DNA of 64,000 bases from Apteryx mantelli (taxonomy: Eukaryota; Chordata; Aves; Apterygiformes; Apterygidae): assembly GCF_036417845.1 (NCBI RefSeq), contig NC_089984.1:2542001-2606000 (forward strand), read 5' to 3'. Positions 46,325 through 59,789 of the stretch are shown piece after piece; within the stretch, counting starts at the first letter, position 1, and every line of letters starts with the position of its first letter. Position numbers and translations under genes: made by a program. The notes below the pieces were generated by a model, which worked only from the letters and a program-made list of their open reading frames with translations, was not told where the DNA came from and did no database searches.

Positions 46325-48104
46325 GGTAGAGAGAAAAGGAAAACCTATGCAGCCCTGTCAGGAGCCCCAAAACAAGAGAGAAGCCAAAGGAGCCATAGTA
46401 AGAGTTCTGCAGAGGGGAAAATTAACTCACGATTCATCAGAGCACAGGGACAGGGCTTTGAGCCCGGGCCACTCATGATGTACAGAGAAGCAAGATGGGC
46501 TCTTTGGAAAGCTCCTGAGAAGACCTAGAGACTCCAGATCTTTTTCTTCTCCTTACTCTTCAGCCTCAAAGAAAGATCTGACAAAGCACAAGCAGAGCAA
46601 GCGGCCCACCTGGGTAAGATCAAGGGGTTGCCAGCAATGAAAGCAACCCCCCAAAATGTCCCTGTTTTCAGCTTGGTCTTCCCAGTCTAGCTGTGGGCCC
46701 TAGAGAAACCCCAGAAAGTGTCCAACACTTTCTCACATGGGGCTAGGCTCGATAATTTGCCTCTCTTGACAGAGGAGCTGCAGTGCCCTTCCGGGGTGGG
46801 TTTTTTGCTTTCAGAGGCAGGGAAGAATAATCGCACCCCCTCGCCCAGGGGAAATCCTTAAATCATCAGGGGAAAGTCAAAAGATTCATGCCTAACACAT
46901 GCATTGCCAGCAGTCTCTCCAGAGCCCAGCCAGAGCTGCACGACACCTCAGGCTTCTCCAGCCAGGACTCCTTTCCACTCCACACTGGGGAAACTTGGCA
47001 ATGGATCTCCCCCTAGGGAGAGGATGGGGCTGTGCCCACAGGAGTCTCGAGGCATCCCCCAGTGCCTCCCCTGCAGGGGTCAGTTTCCCCCACATCAGGT
47101 GCTTGCACAGAGACTCTGCACGCCCACCTGAGCAGCTCCAACTCCTCCACCCAGCCACAAGCTCAGGGTGGGTCATCCCCATTGCGAGGCTAGCAGCAAC
47201 CCGTAGGGCCAGGTACTTCTGCCTGGTGCTGCCCCAGGAAGGCAGGGCCAGAGCCAGGAACAGGACCCTGGAGCCCTGGATGACAGATTGGCACCTCAGC
47301 CCTAAGGGACAGTCACAACTCCCCATGCAATGCCCAGTCTGTTCACATCGCCATCACAGCAGGTTTCCACCACTTTGCACAGCTAGCTTTTGAGTTCCTT
47401 CTCCATGTGACAACCCTCAAGAAAGAGCTCCTGAAGGCCTCACACTTTGTGCTGAGTGTGGGGAACGTGGGTATGTGCTGTGTCCTGTGGCAAAGGCCCC
47501 AGAAGTCCATCTCTCTTTCCCCCTCCCTGTGGCTCAGCACATGAAGGAGGAAGGAAACCAGGAAAATGTTTCTCTCCAATCTTCTCCCCCTGTTCTTCAC
47601 TTCACCACACAGCCTCTACCACGATCCCACAACCTCCCGTCGCCTTCTCCTTTGCACGGCAAAGCAGCTCCTCCAAAGCGGAGCAGTGGTGAGAGCAACC
47701 TGGGCTCACGCCAGCCTCACAGGGATGTGTGGGGAGAGGTCGGGCGCAGCGGGGGAGAGGGCAGCTCTTGCTGCCGGGCCACATGTCCCACTGACCCCCA
47801 GACCGTGTAAGAGAGGAGCTGCAGGGACCCCCACAGCCCCAACCCTGCCAGGTGTTGCCTAACAATGGGCAGGGCGGCTGCACTGGGCAGTTTAGGGAGC
47901 TGACTCCACCCCACTGCCCACTCCCCAAGGGGGCCATGGGTCAGGGAGATGCACAAGGAGGTTTTCCTGGGCTGAAGGTCACTCCCTGCACTCTGGTGCA
48001 TGGATCCCTGTCCTGTCCCCAGAGAGGGGGCCACTGGACTACAATTGCTGTGGGGCGAGGCAGGGACACCACTGCATTGCACATCTCTTAGGATTACAGG
48101 AGAA
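46325..48104. other. No gene seen
   Basis: GC-moderate sequence with many overlapping short open frames on both strands around 46.9-48.0 kb. No splice-supported exon, RNA gene or element was recognised. Confidence 0.4.
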
Positions 48105-48740
48105 GACCATAGGATAACTCAGGTTGGAAGGGACCTCAGGCGGTCTCTAGTCGCACCTCCTGCTCCCAGCAGGGTGAGACTTTGCTATGGGGTCAGACTT
48201 GGCTGCTCAGGGCTTTATTCAGTCTGGTACTGGAAACCTCCAAGGATGGAGACTGCGCCACCTCTCTGGGCAACCTGTTCCACCGCTTGACTGTCCCATG
48301 GTGAAAAAGTTTTTCCGCATATCCAGTCAGAACCTCTCCTCTTTCAACTTTTGCCCACTGCCTCTCATCCTCCCAGCATGCACCACTAGGAGCCTAGCTC
48401 TCTCTTCTCAACAACCTCCTTGGGAGTGCTGGAGGGCTGCTGTGAAGGCCTTCCCGCAAAGCCTTCTCCTCTTCTCCAGGCTGAACAAGCCCGGCTCCTT
48501 CAGTCTCTCCCTGACCATCTTGGGGGCTCACTGCTGAACTCACTACAGATTACTGATGTCCTTCTTGTATTGTGGGGCCCCAAACCAGACACTGTGCTAA
48601 GGCGGGCTGCGTGAAGGGGCATAATCACTTCTCCCCATTTACTGGCCCTGCTCCTGGTCGTACAGCGCAGAACGCTGTGGGCCTCCTCTGCTGCCAGGGC
48701 TCCCTGCAGGCTCCGGTTCAGCTTGCTGCCCACCAAGCCC
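48105..48740 (-). mobile_element. CR1 LINE, 3' end
   Basis: Minus strand: CR1 3' UTR (CAGGTTGGAAGGGACCTCAG on the plus strand) followed by the ORF2 C-terminal region, up to about 48740. It differs from the other copies, matching an older CR1 subfamily. Confidence 0.8.
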
Positions 48741-51700
48741 CCAGAGCCTTTCCAGCAGAGCTGCTCCCCAGCCAGACAGGCCCCAGGCTGCACCGCTGCA
48801 AGGGGATCTTCCTTCCCACAGGCAGGACTCCGAATGTAAACGAGCTGACCAATAAAGGTGATCCTCAGAGCTGATACTGCGTAGCCTGTTCTGCTGGTCC
48901 CTGCTTTCTGACCTCGACAGGGAAGCTTTCCAGCATCCACACTCATTTACAGGTCAGGCTTCCTTTCCAGGCCCTCTCCTCCCTCCGCAGCTACATGCCA
49001 ACTCAAGAAAAGGAGAGAGCCATCATTCTCTGTGGGCAATTTTATGAAAATACCAAGAAGAGGGATTGGACAAGAACGGCTCCGCTTTGGAACTCTCTGG
49101 AGGGCAACACGAGCAAAGAGGAGGCATAAAACTGCTTCACTGAGATGAGGTGTTACGAATGAGAATGGTCTGATAGTAGGAAAGCCTGCCTATAGCAGCC
49201 TGGTTTCATCTCACAGGCTCTGCGTTGCAGCTGACGGCAAAGATTTTTCCTTCCTCAAGGAAGAAGTTTGTTGAGCAGACCCAAAGGAACAGCTGGTCAT
49301 TAAAGCCTGCTCCAGGAACAGTTATTGCTTTTGTTTCAGTGACCTTGTGAAAAAATAAAGGGAAAACTCAAACCCCAAAAGAAAGATTAAACTGGAAGTA
49401 ATTCAGAAGTAAGGAAAAAGACACCCTGCTTCTGTGAATTCTCCATTCTGGCTGAATGTATCCTACCTGTTTGTTTGGAAGTCCTAGATCCATAGTGCTG
49501 AAGGAAAGATAGTATAATGCTCCATGTTCCCAGGCTAAGCCCAAATTCAGAAATTAAAACAGAAGTAACGATGAAATGATTTGTGAAATGAAATGATGAT
49601 ATGTTTACCGTCAGAGTGGATGGATGGTGCTGACCAAGAGCAAGCTTCCTCTAACAGAGGAGTGAGAAGAGGGAAAGCTTCTCTGAAGAAGAAAGAGACT
49701 GGGAGCCTTTCCAAAGATAGTTAGTAAACCACTCGCTTAGATTTCAAATGCCGGCAGTGATGGGAGATAGGATTTCTGGAGTGTTTTTGGTTGTATAATT
49801 GTGTATTAGAGGGAATAAGCTCATTGGAGTACTGAGGACCTGGTCCGTTGAAATCCTGTTCTTACCAACTCACATGCTTTTCCTGAAGGCTTGCAGATGA
49901 CTTTTGTGCATACAGTTTACAGGCTTTGTTTTACAGCATTTATGTGAAAGTTTCTCTGAAGTTGTCTCATCTTATGCCGAGTACCAGTTTTCACTGTGGT
50001 GTGTAGGGCACGCTTATCAGTCTAACTTTTGCTTTACTAGCTTTGGTAGGAAAATCTGCACCCAGGGCCTGTTCTTACTTTCATTTCCCCTTTCAGGCAG
50101 CACTGCTGTTGACAGGCGCTGATTTCTTCAACCAGCTTGTACCCATGCAGGTGTTTGAGTGGCTGCATCTCAGAACAGCTTGGGGAACTGATGTGGGGAA
50201 AAAGTGACATTTTCTTTGAAAGCAGGCTAGTTTTAGCCAGGTCACCGATGTGCTTTGCCACCGATATGTTTGTGCTGGTGCAAGCAGGGGAGAGGATGAG
50301 ATTTCTTCCTTTGCTACCAGTGCTCACTGAAAGGCACCAAGTATCCGTGTTGCGAGTTTGCGTGAACAACAAAGTGCTTTTCCTCCCCCAGAGCTGCCAG
50401 AGTAGCATAACTTTCTTCTCTTTAGAGGCTTATCATTGGGGAAAAAGACCTGATTCAGTAAAGAATTGCACCCTGATGGGGTGATCAGTACTAATGCCAA
50501 GCTAGGGGCAAGTGTAGCACTCCCCAAAGTAGGTGTTCCTTTCCCGAGAAATTATTATTCCAGTCACGGCTAGTAGTAGTTTTTGGATATGCCTACTTTT
50601 ATTGTTTCACCTGCAGAGTCCAGCTCCTGCTGCTCCCCAGGGCCCAGCATTATTAGTCCGTAATATTCTGTACCTGACTGGCAGAACTGCTGATATTTTC
50701 ATGCTTTTCCCTCTTGTAAGTGAAAGAAGCGCTCCTACACAACATGCTCCTTATTGCTGCTTCACGTCCGTTACATTCATTAGGGGCCTTTTGAAACCTT
50801 GTAAAACATGCCAGGACAAAATTGTTGCAATACGTATGTGCCTTTAAGAAGTTCCTCTAAGCTTTGAAGAGTAGGTTAAAATTTGGGATCAGTGGTGGCA
50901 AGTTCACCTCTCAAAAAGAAAACCCAACCCCCTCAGCATTGCTGTTGTCTATGCCATCTGTTCCCTATTAGCCCTCAGAATCAAGTCCCTCCCTTTGCCT
51001 TTCCACCCACCCAAATTCTGTTTGTGTTAAGATTGTTGTTTTATTTTCAAGCGGTAGGAATACAATTAAGGCGCCCTGAATAAATATGAAAGCAGGTGGC
51101 AACTTAATAGAAAAGGAAGTCTGGCAAATCATGTGCACAGAGTAACAAACTGAACTTTTAAGTGGAGATGTGTTGCCGAGCAGGAATAAAATTCACGTGT
51201 GATAACTGGACATTTCTGGAGTGAGACGATCTGTCCCTCTGCAGGTCAACTGGCAAAACTGTTTCATCCTGTCTCTGTGATGGATCTTGTTTTAGAGACT
51301 TCCTACAACTGTAAAGAAAATGAGAATAAAAGGACAGTCTCTATTTCCTGCCTGTCTTTCCATCATGACCCTTCAAAGATTTCTGCCCCTTGGAGCCTTC
51401 CTTACCCTAATGTATGTGGACTTCCACATTTCTGCTGTCCTCTGCTGCCTTTTCAAGTGAAGAAAGTAATCGCTGGTTCAGAAAGGATAATTTTTCCTCT
51501 AATCTGCTGTCAGCTGCATTCACAATTGAAAGAGAACTTGAATGTAGACAGTTAACTACTGTGCTAGAGGTGGTGGTCTCTCTCTTTCTGTGGGAAGACT
51601 TGCTCTTACAGCATTTCATTGTGAAGATCTTACTTTGTGAAGGTTTACTACTTGAGCTAAAGTAGTAAGCTGAGACAAGAGCAATAATGACAGAACAGAG

Positions 51701-51744
51701 AAATGTCTCCTGGTACCCGTGCTTCATACTGATTGGCTTTTTTC
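48741..51744. other. No gene seen
   Basis: AT-richer than its surroundings. No coding exon, RNA or mobile element could be supported. Confidence 0.45.
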
Positions 51745-51870
51745 CTTCTCATTATTCAAAGAAAGAGGTCAGCTTTTCCCTTGATTTTAGATTTAGATTC
51801 CTTGATTTGCCGTATACAGCAAACCGACCTCTCAGTCTTGGAAGCAAACGATGTCTGGAAGTCCAAGTGT
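51745..51870 (+). repeat. Diverged direct copy of an arm segment
   Basis: Shares GGTCAGCTTTTCCCTT, ATTTTAGAT, the CTCAG-CTTGGAAG stretch and AACGATGTCTG with 53867-53977 inside the right arm, same orientation, but clearly diverged. It lies only 26 bp outside the arm boundary at 51896. Confidence 0.7.
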
Positions 51871-51895
51871 GGGCCTTTCCAACTCCAAGTCCATT

Positions 51896-54800
51896 CCAAG
51901 TCCTGGAATGCTCCCAGATATTGACCCTGACTTCTTCCGGTTCCCAGCTGACGATGCCTGACCAATGAGAAGCTGCCGGGAAGAACAGTCAGCAAGCAGG
52001 AAACCCCTCCTCTGCCAGAAGAAATGAGCAGAGGAGAAAAAGAAAACTTCACTCTTCAGCTCTGTAACAGAGAAAAAGGCAGAGGCTAAAGACCAAAGGC
52101 TGAGTGTGTGCGCGCCAGCTACCGGAAAGGCCGGGGACAGTCAAGTGGCGGTGCCCCACAGAGGTGTCAAGGATCCAGATCCCAGAGCCTTGGGGCTGGA
52201 TACAGCAGCCTCTGGCTTCTTGCAACATGAGATTGACCTGGGTTCGACCCTGATGCCAGGGGCCTCTCTGACACCCCAAGCAAATGCTGGCACCTCATCC
52301 TGAATTGAAGAGGCTGTGGGCACAACTGGCACCATGCACGCAGGGCTGGGGCAGGGTCTCAGACAGAGTGGGAAAGAGAAGTTGTCATTGCTGCTGTAGC
52401 TACACTTCACCACGAACAAGCCCCAGGGCCATGGATCAGACACCCCTTATATTCAGAGAGTGTTTGTTGGGCACTGAGAAAAGGATGGAAAGAGGGACAT
52501 AGAAGTCCAGCGTAGCAGAAGATGTTTGATGTTTGGCTCTCCCTTTCCAAACCAGAGAGTCTGTCCTTCGCTCCCAGAGCCTCAAGACTGAGGCACTTTG
52601 CCCTGAGGGTCGGTACCTGGCCAGTCCAGCATCTCATGCCTGCCTGACTCAGTACTAGCCTTTGCGCACGAGGGTCGCTATCGCCTCACAGAGGGCACTG
52701 AAACTCCAGCAGATGCAGGTCCAGGTCACCATGTGCTATTTCTGTGCCTTCTCCCTGTCCCTCGCACTGAACCCTTCCTATTCACTCCTTAGCACTCGGG
52801 GGAAGCCTTGACACCAGGACCAGTATGAACAGTGCCAGAGGGAGTGGTGACAGTGACTGCCAGCTGTGCCAGCACACTCTGAGTTTTGTTCTCTTGAATT
52901 AAACCAAGGCCCCAAACTGATGCGACTCTTTCCTTGGTGGGGCAGAAAACCTTCCTTTAGCAACATGTGAGCTTTGGAGGGGCAGGAAGAGGACAGCTCC
53001 GAGTCAGGGTTGCCTGTCAGTCCCTGCTGCCAGGACAGCTGTCTCCGAAGGCCGTGCTGTAACTATTCAGCTGCAGCCCTGGTTGTTGGGACTCAGGGAT
53101 CTCCCAGTCCCTGTTGGTCACTGGCAGGGGAGTGCAGGGGTCCTGCAGTGGCCAGCACATGCCCTGGTGATGGGGACTCTGTGGGGAGGAGGGAAGAGCT
53201 GGCTTAGCCCTCTTGGAGAGAGGAGGGATTGAGCCCAAGCCTCGCTGCCTGATGCACAGCCCTGGCTGTGTTCGTGTGCGTGTGTTTGGTTTGCTGGAGT
53301 GCTGGGTCTTTGGGGTGTGAAGGGGAGGACATGGATCCCAAGAGCGGGAGGTGGAAACTCAGCTCCGGGCAGCGCTGGGCACTCACAGAGCAGAGCTGCA
53401 GGGCACTGCATCCCATCACAGGAGAGCAGCAGGGCTTACCAACCAGGGGCTGGCACAGCCAGGCAGCTCCTGGGTGCCCAGGCCAACCCAGCCAGGGGTC
53501 CCGAAGCACTGTGCAAGCACTGCCACTGCCAGGGGACAACCTCGTCCAGCAACGCAGCCCCAGGTGACTTTGGGAGCTCCTCTGTCAGGGGAGCGGGCAA
53601 GGAAAGAGACTGGACTGAGGTACCTTCACTCTGCCAAAGCTGTGTCCTGGGCTCGGGAGTCTTTTACCAGATGCCCCCGGTCAGAAATGCCTGGGCCTCT
53701 CCTCTGAGCAGGCTCTGGGAGACAGATGGCTGCCACTCTTTGGCTTGTCCCTGGCCCCGCTCACCGAGGAGTAAAGACTGCATGGAGCTCCAGACTGGCC
53801 GACCCTAGGGATGGCACCTCCAGAGCTGAGGGGAGGCATGCTGGTGTGGCACTCCCGCTGCTGCTGTCAGTGTCCTCATTACTCAAGAAAAGTGGTCAGC
53901 TTTTCCCTTCATTTTAGATGTAGCCGTGTACAGGAAACCAACTGCTCAGCCTTGGAAGGAAACGATGTCTGTTCTACATCAGAGTATAGAACCCTTGAAT
54001 CTTGTATGATTCTTCAGGCTGGTTTTAGTTTCAACTTTGATGACTGTGCAGCATCACCGAAAGGAGGACCGTCAGGGGTCTCAGGAGGTCAGTGGGTCGG
54101 GAAGACTGCTGCTTGTGCAGCAGCGTGACTAACACATTGAGTTTTCTCTTTTAGAATGACAAGTAAGCTAAGTAAGCCACAAGAATCATTCCTGCCCTGA
54201 GCCAAAGTGCTTTTCTGTAGTTAGGCTCTTAGCCCCCATAGCTTTAAGAATTTTTGCTTTGCACGACTACTCTGCAGAGAGCTGTTGGAGTATGTTTCTG
54301 GACAACTGCAAGGAACCCCACAGTGGGAAGAAGGAGAGGGGACCGCGAGGGTGCAGGCACTGGGAGAGAGCCAGGAGCGATCCAAGAGGCCCGTGTTTGT
54401 TTGTTGGAGTGAGGGCAGGAGGGACGGCAGAGCCTCCCTGCTTTTCTGCCTCACTCTCGGGGTCAGGGCACGCGTGGGAGAGCAGGTTTCAGTGGAGAGG
54501 GAAGTGGCCGGGTGGCTCTGGGGTGGATGTTGCTGCTTTAGGCCCTAGGAGAGAATCCCCTGGTGCTGCCCAGCCCCAGCTGTCCCTGCAATGGAGACGT
54601 GCCTGTCCCTGCCAGCTGGGAGGAGGCCAAGGGAGCTTGGGAGCAGGACCGGCAGGCAGAGACGAGGGTGTGTGAGGGAAACGCAGCCCCCAAGGGTGGA
54701 GGATTTCTCCCCAGAGCCAGGGAGCAATGGGAGGGTCTCTTTGTCGGCCATCTCGCCGAGGGGCCTGAATGGTAGGTTCTGCTTGTTGCGAGGGGTCAGA

Positions 54801-55457
54801 AGAAGGCGCAGGAGGAAAATCCCTGTTTGCCAGGGTAGCCGAGGGCTCTTGTCCCCAGATTCTGGCCCCCAGAATTATTCTTCACATGGATCCTAGTGAC
54901 AGACAATGGGGATGGTGTCACAGTGGACAGTGCGATGACACGGGTCACCAGGGCCAGTAGATAAAGACCTGCTGGTCTCTGGCTGGCACTAGGTTGGGAG
55001 GCAGCACCTCTGAGCAACCTGGTGAGGTGAGTGGGGGCAGGTGTTTGTCAGAGGGATGGCTTGGGGAGGGGTATGGATCAGGGGGTCCTGCGCAGGAGGG
55101 AAAGGGCAGCCAGGGTGACAGTCCCACTTCTTGGGTGACCCGCAGAGCTCCAGGGCTGTCAGCCTCCGGTGCCCATCATCGGTGCCCCTTGAATGTAGTG
55201 TGACAGGGACTTGGGGAGCACCAGCCTTTGCTTGAGGCTTTGAGAGCCCCGCGTTAGGGCAGCAGAGGGGCTTGTTGGGCGCTGCTGAGGGAGGGAGCGG
55301 GTGCCCATGCCTCTGAGGTCCTGGTGCTGTGCTGGAGTCACACCCTTGTCCTGCTTGTCCCTCAGGGTCGGCACAGGAGCCTCTGGAGGGGAAAGCCCAG
55401 CCCAGCTGTGGCAAGGACTTTTCAGAGCTCTCGGGACCGATCTGCACTGTGGCCGCC
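51896..55457. other. 5' flank of right PHF7-like gene, no other gene seen
   Basis: Mirror of 34075-37636. Contains a GGTTCGACCC B-box-like string at 52241-52250 without any cloverleaf around it. Confidence 0.5.
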
Positions 55458-58400
55458 ATGAAGCGGAAGGCCCGCCAGTCGAGGGAGGATGGTGAGAGCA
55501 AAGTATCCCAGCAGCTCCCAGAAGCCAGCGGCTGCGCAAAGGCATTGTGGGGGTGACTTTTGTGCGGAGCTGGGAGAGGTGGCCATGGGCTGCAGGAGGT
55601 CCCCAAGAGCCTCGTTGCAGGTTCCCGTCTTGTCCTCAGCAAGGGACGCTTGTTGTGTGGGGAGGGACGTGTTGGGAGGGAGGGCTGTGTGGGGAGGGCA
55701 GGTGCTGCCCAGAGGTCGCTGTGCTCCAGGAGTCCAGGGAGGAAAGGGGAAGGCGCGGGCAGGGAGAGAGCGGGAGCCACAGCCGGGGAGAGGTGGGCGC
55801 TGGAATCGGCACATTGCTGGGATTTCCGTGGGAGCGGGATGTGCATGGCGGTGGATGGGGACCGGCTGTGAAGGCAAAGCCCCACGCCCTGTGGGGAGGC
55901 GCTCTGACTCCTGGGACCCAGCGACACCCTTCCCCAGGCTGTCTGCCACCTCCTGCCCATCACTCCCCTGGGCGCCTGTTGTGATGCACATGCCGGCAAT
56001 GCCCCCCTTCCTCTCCGAGGCCCCAAAGGGCCCTTCCAACAGCTCCAGGCCTGCTGCACCCCATGGCACAGCAGAGAGAGGATGTTCTCTCGGGGGAATC
56101 CCTCAGGTTGACTTTCCCCAGCCCCTCGAGAGGTGCTCAGTGGGGGTGATGTGTGCTCTCCCTCGCTCCTTCCCTCCCTGCCTCCAGAGTGTGTGCTGTG
56201 TCACCGTGCTCACTCTGACCCGGATGTCTACGGGCAGACGTGCCAGGAGGACGGCCTCCGCGCACATGAGTTTTGCCTGGTGAGTTCCCCTGGGGCTGCC
56301 CACAGCTTTGCCCTGGCACCCCAAGGGGCGCGTGTGCATGTGTGAAATTGCAGCCCCAGGTGCCCTGTAGGTGTCAACTCCTCCTCCTGCACTCCCAGCA
56401 CAGCCTCCCTACCCGGGTGCTGCTGAGCGACCCTATTCCCTGTGTGGGGGAGATCCAGCCCTCCCAAGCTGGTGCTCAAAAGAGAATGCGCCCAGCCCCG
56501 GGGAGTCCTTGAGTAGCTTTCCTGAGCAACAGCTCTGCAGTGGTGTCCACCAGCTGTTCTCCACAGTTCTCTGGGTCGGTGGCTTGCAATACCACAGCAC
56601 ACCCGAGGCTCAGCCCTCCCCATGCCTTCTTGTTCAGGATGAGGTCTAAGGACGAGGACTACTGCAGCTCGCCCACTCCCAGGAGGAGCTAGGCACTGCC
56701 TGCCCCTGCTGTCTCTCAAGGCTCAGGACAATCCGTCAAGAATGGTGCCTGTCTCACTGATCTGATGAGCTCCTGCACTTTGCTGCCTTCCAGTATCTTG
56801 CTGAAGGGCTTTACCAGAGAGGCACCGATGAGGATGGATTCTGCCAGTTCCTCCCTGGGGATATCAGGCAGGCAGTGAATCGGGCAGCTCAGAAGGTAAG
56901 GATGTAGCAGGGGAGGAGGGCTGTGTTGCTGTGACTGGTCTCCCTCATGGCCTTCCCTAGCCACTCCCAGGAGGTCAAGAGCCCAGCTTGCATGAGAGTC
57001 CCAAGTGCTCCTGCGTGTCTGTCTCGGCAAGAAGGGAGCTAGCTCCCTAGGGATGCTGAGAGAGGAGGGAGAGCCCGGCTGCAGGCATTCCCTGCTGCCA
57101 CTCCCGGCTCCCCATCAGCCGCTCAGGGTCACCTGATTGGTTTCTTTACCTGATGCCAATGGGCAGAGTGTTTTGGGGACAAGCTGGAAAGGTGAGGGCT
57201 CTTTAACAGAAGGCTCCTGCGTGAGCCGAGCCAGGCCCAGAGATCCCTGTGTCCTTCCCTGAAGGGCAGGGCAGAGCTCGAGGTCCCTGACCAGTGTCCT
57301 TGATGGTGAGCGGGGGGCTGCTGTGCTCTTTGCAGACCTGCTGTGTCTGTGGAAAGATGGGGGCCACCGTTGCATGCCAGCAGAAGCGGTGCACCCGCAA
57401 GTTCCACTTCCCCTGCGGGTCCGAACAGGGCTGCGTCTCGCAGTTCTTTGGGGAGTTCAGGTAAGGGCTGCCATTGCTTGGGCTGGAGCCTCCCGCGCCT
57501 AAAATCCCCTCCTGCTCCCTGCTGCCGTCACTGGCCAAGCGTTTGGGGAACCTGCCTGCTCTGCCCTGCAGTGACCCCTGCAAGTGTCCCGCAGGGCCTG
57601 ATCCAGGGCATGGAGGGCTCATGTACCATTTTTCCCCCTTCCCTGTGGTGCTGGAGCCGAGCAGGAGGGTGTGCCATCAGCAATGCCCCGGCAGTCCATT
57701 GGTCTCAGCCCCCGGGGGGTCAGGATGGATTCCTAAGGGCTGAAGGCTGGCAAACGTGTGTTTTTGTCAAGGCCTCCACCCTGCAGGCAAAGCCCCCAGC
57801 TTGGCAGGAGTGTCCCAGGGCCCTTCAAGCAAGTGTGGAGCCCCAGCCTCAGCCAGCACATGCCGAGCCCTTTTGCGGGGGGAACATGTTGGGAGGAAAG
57901 GCATGGGAAAAGGGACGTGTGCACAGAGCGCTGCAGAGCTGATGGCCTCTACAGCCATGGGAAGCCTCATCCAGAGACAAGGAAGGACTCCTGCAGATCC
58001 TGCAGGCTCACCTCTTTGTCTTCGCTCAGGTCGTTGTGCTGGGAGCATCGCCCAGAGCAGAGAGTGGAGACGCACCAAGATGGGGACACCACGTGCATCA
58101 TCTGCATGGAGCCCGTGGAGGACAGGACCTCCTACAGCACCATGGTGTGTCCCTTCTGCAAGCACGCCTGGTTCCACCGCAGCTGCATCCAGGTAGGAGA
58201 CCCTTCCCTCTCCCGCCTCCTAAGGACCAGAGGTGCCCAGCAGGCAGCAGTGTCCCGCTCACACTGGTAGTCTCTCTCCTGCAGGGACATGCTCTCCATT
58301 CTGCTTTGAAGCACTTTGCGTGTCCCTTGTGCAAGGACCGTGAGAAGTTTCTGCCCGAGATGTGGCGCCTGGGTATCCGCATACCTGACAGGTTGGTTCT

Positions 58401-59789
58401 CTTCTTCCCTCTCGCGATGCGTAGAAGAGAGGAGAATTCCCGCCCAGCCCACAGTCCCTCCACACAGGCTGTATCTCCAGCAAGAGAGATGTGCCTGGAG
58501 GAGAGGATGATACAGCTCTGCCTACAGGGATGTTCCGTGCTCTGTTCCTGCCGCAGGAAAGGGACTGGCTGAGGAAGAATTAGGGTATTGGTGGTTATGA
58601 GCTGTGGAGGGATTTGCTGTTCCCGGAGACTGTCCAGCTGCTTTCTGCTTTTTTTTTCACCTGGGGTCAGCTTCTCTCCCTCAAAGCTCTTCTGGGGCAA
58701 GGAGAGCTCCCACTGAACTCCTGTTAGGGCTCTTCCCTCTTGGTTTCCCCCGCAAGCAGCTCAGGCAGTTGAGAGCAGAGGTCAGTGGCGGCATTCCCAT
58801 TTTGCAGAGGGGGAACGTCAGGCCTGAAGGGGGCCCAGCGAGGCCTGGGTGGGACTCCCAAAGAGGCCTGGCCCCCAAGTGTCCTGCTAGCCTAGTCCCC
58901 TGCTTCACTGAGGTGGTGAAAACAAAGGGGTGCAGAAGACCAGGGGCCTGCAGTCAGGATCTGACTGATGCTGGGGGTGAGGGAGGCTCATGTCCTTTCC
59001 TTCCTTCTCCCTCAGAAGACCGGCTTGGGAGGAGGAGGAGGAAGAGGAGAACTTTGAAGACTTATATGGAACGTATAGCCACTGTGATGCCAGCCGGTGC
59101 CTTTACCAGGGAGGCAGGGAGCAGTCAGAAGAGGAGGGGTAAGTCTCTGCAGGAGCAGTTTCCCGGGCTCCTCAGAGGAGGCAGATGCCTTAGCAGTGGC
59201 TTGGCCAGATGTTTGAAGGGCTTGCAACAAGGTGGGGGGCCCCCCAGGGTCCTGGGTTCTGCCCAGGTTCGTTTGTCTCAGCCAGCACTTGGGGAGCAAG
59301 GACTCTTGGCAGCCAGGTGGGGCCAGGCCAGGCAGCTCTGCTGGGCACTGCCCCTCTCTGGCCACTTTGTCCTTGGGAGACTTCCTGGCATCACTCCCTG
59401 CTGGGGCCTCCGTGGTCACCAGCCTGTTTGCTTCCGCAGCCCATGGCAACTGCTGCTGTGCTCCTCATGCGCTGCCAGTGTGAGCCACCGCCGATGCTCC
59501 TCCGTGGGGGATGCCACGGGCCTGTGGGAGTGTGACGGCTGTGCTGGCCAGAGCACTGGTAAGAGGCCGAGGACCTGGGTGCCAGGGCTAGAGGCAGGTG
59601 TCAGGCAGGCCCTGGCAGGGGGTGGTCAGGGTGGGGGTGGCGGAGCCTCTCCACCCCCGTGAGAGTTGCGGGGCACTGCTCTGACCTCACCAGTCCAGCG
59701 GGTGTGGGGTGGATCTGCTGACCTTTCTGCCTCCCCTTACAGCGTCCAGCTGGCACCAGGCTGCCCCAGCACCAGCCAGGCAGCATTAG
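55458..59789 (+). CDS. PHF7-like: PHF7-like PHD/RING finger protein, right copy
   Basis: Coding exons: 55458-55491, 56188-56279, 56794-56895, 57336-57460, 58030-58192, 58285-58391, 59016-59138, 59440-59558 and 59743-59789 (stop TAG 59787-59789). Donors are GTGAGA, GTGAGT, GTAAGG, GTAAGG, GTAGGA, GTTGGT (weak), GTAAGT and GTAAGA. Phases join cleanly: exons 2, 3 and 5 end on whole codons, exons 4, 6 and 7 in phase 2, exons 1 and 8 in phase 1. The protein is about 303 residues: ePHD at residues ~12-128, RING-like finger ~135-195, and the final zinc-binding region ~225-288. In the last exon the spliced frame ends after ASSWHQAAPAPARQH. A different frame of the same exon stays open to 59908 with a Ser-rich tail (AGSSSSVLSGRDRRAGRSRF) of the kind I associate with this family. 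A small indel therefore probably shortened the protein in the common ancestor of both arms. Confidence 0.87.

Noticed and set aside
46892-48091. Dense overlapping open frames on both strands
   Set aside because: No splice sites, start context or recognisable domain; explained by locally raised GC.
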